In this document: in pieces, positions 33,155 through 41,569 of the stretch
How positions within the stretch are numbered: the first letter of the stretch is position 1
Layout of the letters: each line of letters opens with the position of its first letter
Source: JAAEPI01 sp965212145
GTDB lineage: Bacteria; Bacteroidota; Bacteroidia; Cytophagales; Cyclobacteriaceae
Assembly: GCA_965212145.1 (NCBI GenBank)
Contig: CBDBUY010000009.1
Span: 868,001 to 932,000 of the forward strand
DNA length: 64,000 nucleotides
Direction of reading: 5' to 3'
Program-made: the position numbers and the translations under genes
Notes under the pieces: model-generated
What the model was told of the DNA's origin: nothing
Databases searched by the model: none
What the model saw: only the letters and a program-made list of their open reading frames with translations

Positions 33155-36100
33155 AGTGTTTAGAGTTCTTAAGTGAATGAATCAATAACTGTATCTCTTT
33201 GAGATGTTTGAAAGACTTTTGGATAATCATGGACTTTAGGTTTTGGTTAAGTATCATGCCCTCAATTTCCTCCATGCTCTTTGCTTGCTCATTTAAACCT
33301 ACGAGTCTTAAGGTCGTTTTGTTTTTATGACAATAGGATTTTATTTCAGCAATATTTTTAGACTTAACTGCTTTTTCAAGTTGGACTGCTTCTTCGATCA
33401 TCGTTTCCAAAAAGACATTTAAGTATCTGGATATTTTGTTTTCATCATTACCTGCCGTTTTTTGTAATTTAACAAAAATATCGGAAATCAGATGGTCTGT
33501 ATTTAGGCCTTGACGTGAAAGTCCAAGTAATTCACTAATTTTTTTATGTACCTCATCTGGCCGAAATGGTTTGGTGATGAAATTGTTCATGCCGCATTTA
33601 TATGCTTTGGCCATTGTATCGGTTTGAGCAGAGGCAGTCAAACCCAGGATCGGGATGCTGTTAATTTTCTCATTTTTACTTTTCCTTATTCTTTCAGCAG
33701 TTTCAAACCCATCCAGGACAGGCATTTGAAGATCCAGCAAGACTAAATCGATTCCAACATCCTGATTCAGTAATTTCATTGCCTGGGCTCCATTTTCAGC
33801 TTCAATTACCTCACAACCCCAGGAGATTAAGAAGTCATTGGCTATTAGCCGGTTAAATTTGTTATCCTCCACCACCAACACCCTACCATTGATCAAAGGG
33901 TATTGCATGTTCATTTTTGGAGTGTTTACTAGGTCAGAAGACCTAGATCTTCGTAAAATCAAATTGAACGAAAAGCTGGAGCCTTCACCGATGGCACTTT
34001 CAACCTGAATTTTGGAATCCATGAGTTCGATCAGTCTCTTGGAAATCGCCAGCCCCAATCCAGAACCTCCCATGTTGCCATTTGAACTGGCTTGAACAAA
34101 ATCATTGAATACAGAATTCAATTTATTCTTTGGAATGCCGACTCCTGTATCACTAACATCCACGTGAATCTCATCGTGTTCATCATGATGAGCCCTTTTG
34201 AACAAGCTGAGACGAATTGAGCCTCGTTCAGTAAATTTCAGGGAATTGCTCATAAGGTTGTGAAGAACTTGTCCAATCCGCACTGAATCTCCAATGTAAA
34301 AGTCATTCAATGCCTGATCATAGGTCAGTTCAATTTTTACATTGTTTTCTGCCTGGAGTTGATAGTGCACGTGTATGATCTTAGCCAATTCTCTCAAGTT
34401 AAATGGGCTATTTTCTATCTCCAGCATCCCGTCTTCTATCCTGTCGAAATCCAAGATGTCATTGACGATGGCCAGTAAATTGTTTCCACTCTGTGAAAGG
34501 ATTTCAAAGTGCATGTTTTGATCCTCCCGTGGATTCTTTTTTAACAATAAATGTGTTGCTCCTATAATTCCATTTAGTGGTGTCCTAATTTCGTGTGACA
34601 TGGTCGATAGAAATTTGGCCTTTTCCCTAGAGGCTCTCAAAGCCTTCTTTCTCGCTTTTTCAAGGAGTTTTCGCTCCTCTATTCTTTTCAAAATGGAACC
34701 GACCCAATTGGCATACAAACGCATGAATTCCCTTTCGTAATTATTAAACGACGACTGTCTTTTGCGTTTACTTGATACACTTACCGACCCGAAGGCAGCA
34801 TCATCTCTATAGATGATTTCACCAGAGAATGTTTTCCATCCAAATTTTTTAAAACATGATTCGTTTTTGAATTTGCTTTTTGACATGTCATGGACAAAGA
34901 GTTCTCCACCTGAGTCCAAAGCCAACTTGCAGTAGGTATCTTCTGCGATCATTGAGCTTGGTACTTTTTCCATTTCTTCAGAATAGTGATTTAGAACTCG
35001 AAACCTGTTATTCTGAAGTTTGCATATCAATCCAGTTTCTAGATTAAAATATCGAGTGACTTGGTTCAAGGATTCCTGCAAGATGTCTTCTAAAGATCCT
35101 TCCTTGCTTGACATTAGGTTTAGGAGATAAAGACCGTCTAAGAATTTGATTTTCCGGTCTTCTTCAAGTTTAATTTTAGTTATGTCCTTAGAGGAAATTT
35201 GAATCGATGATACATTTTTCTTTTCATCGTAAATGGGTTTTACGATGCTTTCAAGCCAGATATAGTGCTTCTTTTTGGTCCTGACTCGATATCGGATCGG
35301 TTTTAAGATTTCCCCGGTTCTGGCCTTTTCCAAAGCGTTTTGGAAAATGCCACGATCCTGCTTGTGAATTAATGTCAGCAGAGATTTCCCTAACAATTCC
35401 AGTGGTGCAAATCCAAGTATATCTTCAACAGAAACACTGATAAATAAAAACTTACCAACATCTTCATGTAATGAAATCAGGTCTGTGGAGTTCTGAGAGA
35501 CGAGTTCATAAAGGGATTCTTTCCATTCTAGCTCTTTCCTAAGGGTTTTGTTCTCTGAGAGATTCCTGATTACACTTCTCAGACGTACCATCCTTTTACC
35601 TTCATAAAGCATGGTCGAACTTATGCCGACCCAAAATATTTCTGAATTAGGGGGATTAAGTCTGCATTCGAAGTAACATGATGCTGATTCTTTTCTGAAT
35701 TGGTCCGTGTAGAATTTCTTAAGAGCCAGCAAATCTATCTCAGCTACATAATCCCATATTGACACGGAGGATAACTCATTTGGCTGTATGCCGAGCATTG
35801 TAAGACTCTTCTGATTTGCATAAAGTGGTGTGCCATTTTCATCGATTTCCAATACGCCCTCCCCGAGGCTATCAAGCAAGGAATCATTTTCCTCTGAGGT
35901 TTCTCTTTTATTTAAGTGCTGGTTGTGATACTTCAGTAGTGTCGCCCATTGATCTCTTAAGGTGAAAAGTGATTGACTTTGATCAAGGGTCAAATTTTTT
36001 ATTTCGGAATCAAGAAGTATCGCATAACCGAAAACGTTGTGATCATGATCTGCGATCTGAAGACTGCCGGCAAATCCAATTTTAAATCCACACAATTCCT

Positions 36101-36395
36101 CGAATTTCTGGAGCGAAGGTTTCTTCTTAAGAATGGAAAACCCTTCACATTCTTTTACTTCTTCTTGAATAAAGGTTAAATCCAGATGATTCCTTAATGA
36201 TCTAAATCCATAATTCTCAACAGGCAAGACACCCTGTGGAGTTTTCTTTGTTAATATGACATGAGAAATACCAACTAGGTTGGCCACTATGGATGAAGTT
36301 CCTGACAGTAAGGTTTCAGGCCAATTTACATCCCCATTGGACATAATTTGACTGCCAGTTCTTAGTGAATCATGCTCTCCATCCCTTATACTCAT
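33141..36395 (-). CDS. Hybrid histidine kinase (GAF-PAS-PAS-GAF-HisKA-HATPase-REC-HPt)
   Basis: 1084 residues without transmembrane segments, so probably a cytoplasmic sensor. N-terminal GAF-like domain (~15-155), PAS (~165-285, ending in RLRSVIRNLSE), PAS with PAC (~295-410, RYRVRTKKKHYIWLESIVKPIYD), second GAF (~420-575), HisKA with H601 (MSHEIRTPLNG), HATPase with N, G1 and G2 boxes (SNSLKFTERGS, DTGVGIP, GGSGLGLAISK). Then a receiver with phospho-acceptor D888 (LVLLDLQMPVLDG), and an HPt-like helix bundle with H1023 (YCHKNKTTLRLVG). This is a full internal relay, and the likely final acceptor is the overlapping LytTR regulator. The start region sits next to an 80-bp inverted-repeat element. 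Confidence 0.95.
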   Translation of the reverse strand: MSIRDGEHDSLRTGSQIMSNGDVNWPETLLSGTSSIVANLVGISHVILTKKTPQGVLPVENYGFRSLRNHLDLTFIQEEVKECEGFSILKKKPSLQKFEELCGFKIGFAGSLQIADHDHNVFGYAILLDSEIKNLTLDQSQSLFTLRDQWATLLKYHNQHLNKRETSEENDSLLDSLGEGVLEIDENGTPLYANQKSLTMLGIQPNELSSVSIWDYVAEIDLLALKKFYTDQFRKESASCYFECRLNPPNSEIFWVGISSTMLYEGKRMVRLRSVIRNLSENKTLRKELEWKESLYELVSQNSTDLISLHEDVGKFLFISVSVEDILGFAPLELLGKSLLTLIHKQDRGIFQNALEKARTGEILKPIRYRVRTKKKHYIWLESIVKPIYDEKKNVSSIQISSKDITKIKLEEDRKIKFLDGLYLLNLMSSKEGSLEDILQESLNQVTRYFNLETGLICKLQNNRFRVLNHYSEEMEKVPSSMIAEDTYCKLALDSGGELFVHDMSKSKFKNESCFKKFGWKTFSGEIIYRDDAAFGSVSVSSKRKRQSSFNNYEREFMRLYANWVGSILKRIEERKLLEKARKKALRASREKAKFLSTMSHEIRTPLNGIIGATHLLLKKNPREDQNMHFEILSQSGNNLLAIVNDILDFDRIEDGMLEIENSPFNLRELAKIIHVHYQLQAENNVKIELTYDQALNDFYIGDSVRIGQVLHNLMSNSLKFTERGSIRLSLFKRAHHDEHDEIHVDVSDTGVGIPKNKLNSVFNDFVQASSNGNMGGSGLGLAISKRLIELMDSKIQVESAIGEGSSFSFNLILRRSRSSDLVNTPKMNMQYPLINGRVLVVEDNKFNRLIANDFLISWGCEVIEAENGAQAMKLLNQDVGIDLVLLDLQMPVLDGFETAERIRKSKNEKINSIPILGLTASAQTDTMAKAYKCGMNNFITKPFRPDEVHKKISELLGLSRQGLNTDHLISDIFVKLQKTAGNDENKISRYLNVFLETMIEEAVQLEKAVKSKNIAEIKSYCHKNKTTLRLVGLNEQAKSMEEIEGMILNQNLKSMIIQKSFKHLKEIQLLIHSLKNSKHYEPK

Positions 36396-36601
36396 GCCTT
36401 ACCCTTTCAGTTTTGAGTAAACTTAACTTCTCTTAAGGCTAGCGGTTAGATTAGCAAATGTCCCTCGGTCATTCTAAGGAGACATACAGCTCATTCATCG
36501 ATAATTTAAGGTAATTCATCGAATATGAAAAAATCACAATAGCAAAGCCTGTTATTTTTGAAGAGTTAGTTGTTAAAAGGCTCAGTCTTTCAATTTTCAG
36601 C

Positions 36602-36681
36602 AAAGTTTGTAGCAAATGGAGGGCAGGATAAAATCTTATTTGCTCTTTGATTTGACAGGGTTCTCCTTTGCTACAGACTTT
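36602..36681. repeat. 80-bp element bounded by ~19-bp near-perfect inverted repeats
   Basis: Within the 36396-36777 gap between the divergent kinase and secreted-protein genes, AAAGTTTGTAGCAAATGGAG (36602-36621) is matched by CTCCTTTGCTACAGACTTT (36663-36681), with one substitution and one extra base. The 41-base centre has no long complementarity. Flanks TCAGC and ACTTA show no clear target duplication. It could be a transcribed hairpin, a cruciform regulatory site or a MITE remnant. No gene is seen elsewhere in this 380-base gap. Confidence 0.6.
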
Positions 36682-36777
36682 ACTTATTTAACGAAAATAA
36701 GCATTCCTTGCCCAATTAATCCAAAATCTTGATATTTACCCCCGGCTATTTACTTGGAGGACGTAAACATCATACAC

Positions 36778-37215
36778 ATGAGAAAGGCTGGGTTAACCTT
36801 CTTCGGGCTCGTTTGGAGTCTGCTAACATATTCGCAACATCTTACCGGTTATTATGAGAGTGATCCTCAAATGGAGGATTATGATCATTTCAAAATTCAC
36901 CATTATCATAAGTCACTGGAATTGAAGGCTTATATCGATGGAGGAGAGCTGTGGCGAAGTATTGCCGATGAAATTTCCGGTGAGAAGGCCCAATATTTCA
37001 TTGATAACCATTCAGAAGGGGAGGATATCACTTCGGTCCATTTTGTCAATATGCTGCTTGATGGACTCGAATGGGAATTCTTCCTACTTGCCTATGTGGA
37101 TGATCGAGGTAAAAATGCTTTCATCGTTGTTGAAGAAATATTCACCGATGAGTCAGAGGAAGAACTCTTAGAAATCAACACCTTCCGTTGGACCCACACA
37201 CATCATAAAGGCTAA
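36778..37215 (+). CDS. Small secreted protein, unknown function
   Basis: ATG 36778 gives MRKAGLTFFGLVWSLLTYSQ, a signal peptide; the upstream TTG adds a polar extension and is unlikely. About 145 residues. The mature part is acidic, His-rich at both ends (HFKIHHYHKS; WTHTHHKG), with WxxExxLLAYVDDRGKNAFIVVEEIF strands. The His-rich ends might bind metal, but no family is recognised. Convergent with the MscS gene (4-base overlap of stops). Confidence 0.72.
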   Translation: MRKAGLTFFGLVWSLLTYSQHLTGYYESDPQMEDYDHFKIHHYHKSLELKAYIDGGELWRSIADEISGEKAQYFIDNHSEGEDITSVHFVNMLLDGLEWEFFLLAYVDDRGKNAFIVVEEIFTDESEEELLEINTFRWTHTHHKG

Positions 37216-38816
37216 TTCTTCGGCTGAAAGAAGCTTTCCATTTCAGTTTTCATCTCTTCTTCACTCAGGTACTTTGGAGAGAGACTTGGTTTCCCTGGGA
37301 AATTTTCCACATGCAATGTTTGAGTTGGGAAGGCAAAATTTACTCCCAGTTTTTCACCGAGTTTCATGATCTCCAAGAGGACTTCATGACGACACTTTAA
37401 CTCTTGGGACCAAGTTGGTACTTCAAAGAAAATGTAGAAGAGTATTTCCAAAGAAGATGCGCCAAGATCATTGAAGTACACATGGAAATTTTCCTTGTTA
37501 GTATGAGGGTGTGTCATCACAACCTTCCTCAAACCCTCGGTGAAGGTGTCCATCAGTGCAGGAGGCGTATCGTATGTGATTCCAATTCGGGTGTAGTACC
37601 TACGATATTTCCTCAAGCCATGATTGTCAATTGTGCTGTCGGCCAGTTTGCCATTTGGAATATATAGCAGTGAATTACGGAAAGTCCTCACTCTTGAAGA
37701 GCGAAAGCCAACTTCCTCCACAGTACCATCCACATCTCCGGATGTAATCCAGTCCCCAATTTGAAATGGTTTATCAATGAAGATCATCAAAGACCCGAAG
37801 AAATTCTTCAGCGTATCCTGAGCTGCTAATGCAAACGCTAAACCTCCAATGGACAAGCCGGTTAAGAGTGGCAGTATCGGGACATTAAGGTTATCTAGAA
37901 TAAACAGAGTTCCGGTTAGCACTACGAAAGTCTTGAGTGTCTTCCGAAGTAGTGGCACCATTTGATCATCCAACGTACTTTCCGTTTTCAGAGCAAGCTT
38001 AGCAAGGTAGGCCGCTAGGATGTTTACAAATCGGAAGGCAATAATGGTACCCATCAAAGGAACCATGACTCTCAAGATCATCACCACGTATTGAGAGTAG
38101 GAGGCTGGCAATTGAAGAACAGGGACAAAAATGGACAACAACAAAACGATGATGAAAACGCTTGTGGGCCGTGCGATAGGTAGCAAAAGATCTCTTGAGG
38201 TCTCACCAAATCCGGAGGTCGAAAGCATTCTTCGAATAACCTTCTCTGAAACATAGGTGAAGATTCGATGAATGATGGTACTTAGTAGCGCCAGAATAAG
38301 AATGGCCAGGTATTGATACATATAAAGCCCAAAGACTTTCTTATGTCCCATTTTCGGTAGGAGATTCAATAGCGCCCCGGTCCCAAACCTGAATGTCCGG
38401 CCATAGGCATCCTCAATTGCAACTACGGATGCGTCAGAGAATATCCAATCGCTGGTGCTTTGACGTTTCAATAAATAGATTTCTGGGTACTCCTTGGTCA
38501 GTACGTATTTGTGCTTCTTTTCGGTGCTGTCGTAGTAATTGGTGCTCTTAGGAACCTCATCCATATAGATGTAAATCCCGTTTCCGTCCAGAACTTGCTT
38601 TAGCTTGACGGCAATGTCTGCGGCCCTCTCACGACCTCTGCGCTTGGGCTCGAAAGGCAAAGCGGCCAATGTGTCGTTATAAGACTCAGGCTGAAGATTG
38701 TCAAGAAAAGTATGGATTGATCGATAAGGTGTTGTCAGATCAACGGAAGCGCTATCCTGAGAAAAGGAAGAAAGCGAGATACAAAGAAACGAGAGAATTA
38801 AGAATCCTTTTTTCAT
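37212..38816 (-). CDS. MscS-family mechanosensitive channel with periplasmic domain
   Basis: Start at 38816 gives MKKGFLILSFLCISLSSFSQD, a signal peptide. About 534 residues: a periplasmic N-terminal domain (~25-150), four or five transmembrane helices (~155-330), with the pore-lining helix GLSIGGLAFALAAQDTLKNFFGSLMIF (~315-342, Gly/Ala rich as in MscS TM3). Then the beta domain (DKPFQIGDWITSGDVDGTVEEVGFRSSRVRTF) and C-terminal cage. It releases solutes on osmotic down-shock. Its promoter region is interleaved with that of the M3 peptidase. Confidence 0.93.
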   Translation of the reverse strand: MKKGFLILSFLCISLSSFSQDSASVDLTTPYRSIHTFLDNLQPESYNDTLAALPFEPKRRGRERAADIAVKLKQVLDGNGIYIYMDEVPKSTNYYDSTEKKHKYVLTKEYPEIYLLKRQSTSDWIFSDASVVAIEDAYGRTFRFGTGALLNLLPKMGHKKVFGLYMYQYLAILILALLSTIIHRIFTYVSEKVIRRMLSTSGFGETSRDLLLPIARPTSVFIIVLLLSIFVPVLQLPASYSQYVVMILRVMVPLMGTIIAFRFVNILAAYLAKLALKTESTLDDQMVPLLRKTLKTFVVLTGTLFILDNLNVPILPLLTGLSIGGLAFALAAQDTLKNFFGSLMIFIDKPFQIGDWITSGDVDGTVEEVGFRSSRVRTFRNSLLYIPNGKLADSTIDNHGLRKYRRYYTRIGITYDTPPALMDTFTEGLRKVVMTHPHTNKENFHVYFNDLGASSLEILFYIFFEVPTWSQELKCRHEVLLEIMKLGEKLGVNFAFPTQTLHVENFPGKPSLSPKYLSEEEMKTEMESFFQPKN

Positions 38817-38838
38817 AGTTCCGGTCAAAAAATCGTGG

Positions 38839-38846
38839 CAAAGTTA
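38839..38846 (-). promoter_or_regulatory. -7 element for the MscS gene
   Basis: Minus-strand TAACTTTG matches TAnnTTTG, 23 bases before the start at 38816. It is interleaved with the opposing M3-peptidase promoter. Confidence 0.42.
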
Positions 38847-38859
38847 ATTGCTTACCTGA

Positions 38860-38867
38860 TACCTTTG
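38860..38867 (+). promoter_or_regulatory. -7 element for the M3 peptidase gene
   Basis: TACCTTTG matches TAnnTTTG and lies 18 bases before ATG 38886, supporting that start over the upstream in-frame codons. No strong -33. Confidence 0.45.
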
Positions 38868-38885
38868 GCGCCTGAAATTCGAAAC

Positions 38886-40916
38886 ATGATTAACCCACTT
38901 TTACTGCCTTTTAATACGCCTTTTGGCGTTCCTCCATTTTCGGAAATAGAAAATGAACATTATCTCCCTGCCATAAAGGAGGGCATAGAAATTGCCAGGG
39001 CGGAAGTGCATGAAATAATTGAAAATCAAGAGGCTCCAACTTTTGAGAATACGATTTTAGCGCTGGAAAAGAATGGGGAAGTTCTGGGCAATATCACTTC
39101 GGTTTTGTTTAATCTTAATTCGGCCGAGACCAGCTCGGAAATTCAGAAAATTGCCCAAGAGGCCTCTCCATTGCTCACTGCTTTCAATAACGAGATCAAA
39201 CAAAACGCAAAGCTATTTGGACGGATTCAGGCTGTCTACGATAAAAGAGCCGACCTGAGCTTAAATACAGAGCAGCGAATGTTGCTAGATAAAACCTACA
39301 AGAGCTTTATCAGATCCGGTGCGTCTCTTGACGGAGAAAAGAAAAAACGATTTGGTGAGATCGCGGTTGAGTTGTCAACACACGGCTTGAAATTCGGTGA
39401 AAATGTGTTGGCGGAAACAAATGATTTCACATTGGAGGTAACCGATGAAAAGGATTTGGTCGGGCTCCCAGAGGATGTAAAAATGCGTGCCAAAATCGAA
39501 GCTGGAAAAAGAGGTAAAGAAAACACCTGGGTATTCACCTTGCATATGCCGAGCTACATGCCTTTCATGGAGTATGCTGATAACAGGGAATTGAGAGAGA
39601 AGATGTTCAAGGCTTTCTCTTCAAAATGCTTCAAGGGGAACGATCATGACAATCAGGAATTGGTGAAACGAATTGTCAAACTGAGACATGAGCTCGCCCA
39701 GTTGCTGGGCTATGATTCATATGCGCAATTTGTGCTTGAGGAACGCATGGCGAAATCCCCGGATCAGGTGAGGGATTTTCTGATCGAACTGCTATCTAAA
39801 TCCAAGGATAAGGCGAGGAGTGAGGTTGAAGAACTCAAAGAGTTTATGAGGGAATTGGGAGCTGACCATAAGCTGCAGAGATGGGACTGGGCTTACTATT
39901 CTGAAAAGCTTCGGAAAAAGAAATACCAGCTTGATGATGAGATGATCAAGCCATATTTCAAATTGGAGAATGTCATCGATGGGGTTTTCGAGACCGCTCA
40001 AAAATTGTACGACATCAGGTTCCGATCAAATCCTGAAATCCCGGTTTATCATAAAGACGTCCTTGCATACGAAGTGCTTGATGAGAATGAAGAGGTGGGC
40101 TCGATTTTTCTGGCGGACTATTTCCCCAGACCGGGAAAAAGAGAAGGAGCTTGGATGACGTCATATCGCGATGAAAAGAAAATTACGGATGGACGTGTGA
40201 TTCCTATCATTAGTATCGTCTGTAATTTCACACCTTCTACCGAAAACAGCCCATCACTCCTCAAATTCAATGAGGTATTGACTCTTTTTCACGAGTTTGG
40301 ACACGCTCTGCATGGCATGCTTGCGGACACTAATTATGAGAGTTTGTCTGGGACGAGTGTATACTGGGATTTCGTCGAGTTGCCATCCCAGATCATGGAG
40401 AATTGGTGCTATGAGAGGGAGTGTCTGGATCTATTTGCAAGGCATTACGAAACGAATGAGCCGATTCCCCAGGAATACATCGACCGGATCAAAAAATCAG
40501 CCACTTATCATGAGGCTTACGCCACTTTGCGACAAATCAGTTTCGGATTGCTGGATATGGCGTTTCATGGTGAAGCAAAGGAAATAAAGGACGTGGGTGA
40601 TCTGGAAAGAGAAGCTATGGGCGAGACGGATTTATTTCCGCCTGTTGAAGGTGCAAATATGAGCGTCCAGTTCAGTCACATCTTTGCAGGGGGATATGCG
40701 GCAGGTTATTACAGCTATAAATGGGCGGAAGTGTTGGATGCCGATGCTTTTGCGCTTTTCAAGGAACGGGGAGTTTTCGATAAAGAGACAGCCAGATCGT
40801 TCAAAGAAAATATCTTATCAAAAGGTGGTACTGAGCCTCCAATGGAACTTTATAAGAGATTCAGAGGCAAGGAGCCTTCCGTGGATGCCTTATTGGAAAG
40901 GGCAGGGTTGAAATAA
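38886..40916 (+). CDS. M3-family zinc metallopeptidase (oligopeptidase A / Dcp type)
   Basis: About 676 residues starting MINPLLLPFNTPFGVPPFSEI, the typical N-terminus of cytoplasmic Dcp/OpdA enzymes. Zinc motif H469-EFG-H473 in LFHEFGHALHGMLA, followed by the conserved SGTSVYWDFVELPSQIMENW and, near the C-terminus, FSHIFAGGYAAGYYSYKWAEVLDADAFALF. It degrades short peptides, including those released from signal peptides. No export signal in the chosen start. Single gene with own promoter. Confidence 0.94.
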   Translation: MINPLLLPFNTPFGVPPFSEIENEHYLPAIKEGIEIARAEVHEIIENQEAPTFENTILALEKNGEVLGNITSVLFNLNSAETSSEIQKIAQEASPLLTAFNNEIKQNAKLFGRIQAVYDKRADLSLNTEQRMLLDKTYKSFIRSGASLDGEKKKRFGEIAVELSTHGLKFGENVLAETNDFTLEVTDEKDLVGLPEDVKMRAKIEAGKRGKENTWVFTLHMPSYMPFMEYADNRELREKMFKAFSSKCFKGNDHDNQELVKRIVKLRHELAQLLGYDSYAQFVLEERMAKSPDQVRDFLIELLSKSKDKARSEVEELKEFMRELGADHKLQRWDWAYYSEKLRKKKYQLDDEMIKPYFKLENVIDGVFETAQKLYDIRFRSNPEIPVYHKDVLAYEVLDENEEVGSIFLADYFPRPGKREGAWMTSYRDEKKITDGRVIPIISIVCNFTPSTENSPSLLKFNEVLTLFHEFGHALHGMLADTNYESLSGTSVYWDFVELPSQIMENWCYERECLDLFARHYETNEPIPQEYIDRIKKSATYHEAYATLRQISFGLLDMAFHGEAKEIKDVGDLEREAMGETDLFPPVEGANMSVQFSHIFAGGYAAGYYSYKWAEVLDADAFALFKERGVFDKETARSFKENILSKGGTEPPMELYKRFRGKEPSVDALLERAGLK

Positions 40917-40927
40917 ATTTCCCGATA

Positions 40928-40973
40928 ATCGTATCGAGTATCGTATATTTATCGTATTTTAGATACGATAAAT
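40928..40973. promoter_or_regulatory. Operator array in front of the VapBC-type pair
   Basis: Three direct ATCGTAT half-sites at 40928-40934, 40940-40946 and 40951-40957, spaced 12 and 11 bases, i.e. about one helical turn. The last one also forms a perfect inverted repeat, ATTTATCGTAT (40947-40957) / ATACGATAAAT (40963-40973), with a 5-base centre. It ends 8 bases before the antitoxin start, so it is the expected site for cooperative autorepression by the toxin-antitoxin complex. Confidence 0.7.
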
Positions 40974-40981
40974 TTATTGAT

Positions 40982-41197
40982 GTGAAAGTTACAGCCATAA
41001 TAGACGATGAGTTGATCGCAAAAGTGCGAGAAGCGACGGGAGGGAAGAATATCACCGAGAGTTTAACGATTGCATTAAAATCGTATTTGAGTCGATACAA
41101 TATCGAAAAGCTCATCAATGAAGTGGAAGAGAAACCTCTTGAATTTAAGGAGGATTTCACGGCTTACGGTATCCGAAGGATCAATAGAAATCGATGA
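40982..41197 (+). CDS. VapB-type antitoxin
   Basis: 71 residues from a GTG start. The N-terminal MKVTAIIDDELIAKVREATGGKNITESLTIALKSYLSR is a ribbon-helix-helix-like DNA-binding domain of the DUF2191/VapB class, and the C-terminal ~30 residues (EVEEKPLEFKEDFTAYGIRRINR) fit a toxin-binding tail. The stop overlaps the toxin start (ATGA), the normal TA arrangement, and the operator array is directly upstream. Confidence 0.85.
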   Translation: MKVTAIIDDELIAKVREATGGKNITESLTIALKSYLSRYNIEKLINEVEEKPLEFKEDFTAYGIRRINRNR

Positions 41198-41565
41198 TTT
41201 TAGCTGATACCTCAATTTGGATTTCGTACTTCAGAAAGGACGATAAGGATATTGCTGAAATACTTAAAAGTTATATCAAGACTGAAGAGATAGTGACGGT
41301 TTCTGTCGTCATTGGAGAGTTACTTCAAGGGGTGAAAAACCAAAGAGAAAGAAACATGATTGAGATATTACGGGAAAGTCTACCCAGACCTGATGAATCC
41401 GGGCTGTTCAAGGATGCAGGAGATATTTCCAATCAGTATAATCTCAATTCAAAGGGAGTTGGACTCATCGACTGCTACATACTATCTGCATGCCTGAGAG
41501 GTCAGCATGCGCTATGGACACTCGATAAAAAGTTAGGTGAAGCTTTCGATGAAATCGCAGGCTAA
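41194..41565 (+). CDS. VapC-type PIN-domain ribonuclease toxin
   Basis: 123 residues with the four PIN acidic residues visible: D5 (ADTSIW), E42 (IGELLQG), D93 (GLIDCYI) and D111 (TLDKKL). PIN toxins cleave tRNA or rRNA when freed from the antitoxin. All active-site residues are retained, so it is likely functional. Base composition does not look strongly foreign, but the pair sits as a compact insert between M3 peptidase and the FMN glutamate-synthase-like gene. Confidence 0.9.
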   Translation: MILADTSIWISYFRKDDKDIAEILKSYIKTEEIVTVSVVIGELLQGVKNQRERNMIEILRESLPRPDESGLFKDAGDISNQYNLNSKGVGLIDCYILSACLRGQHALWTLDKKLGEAFDEIAG

Positions 41566-41569
41566 CCTT

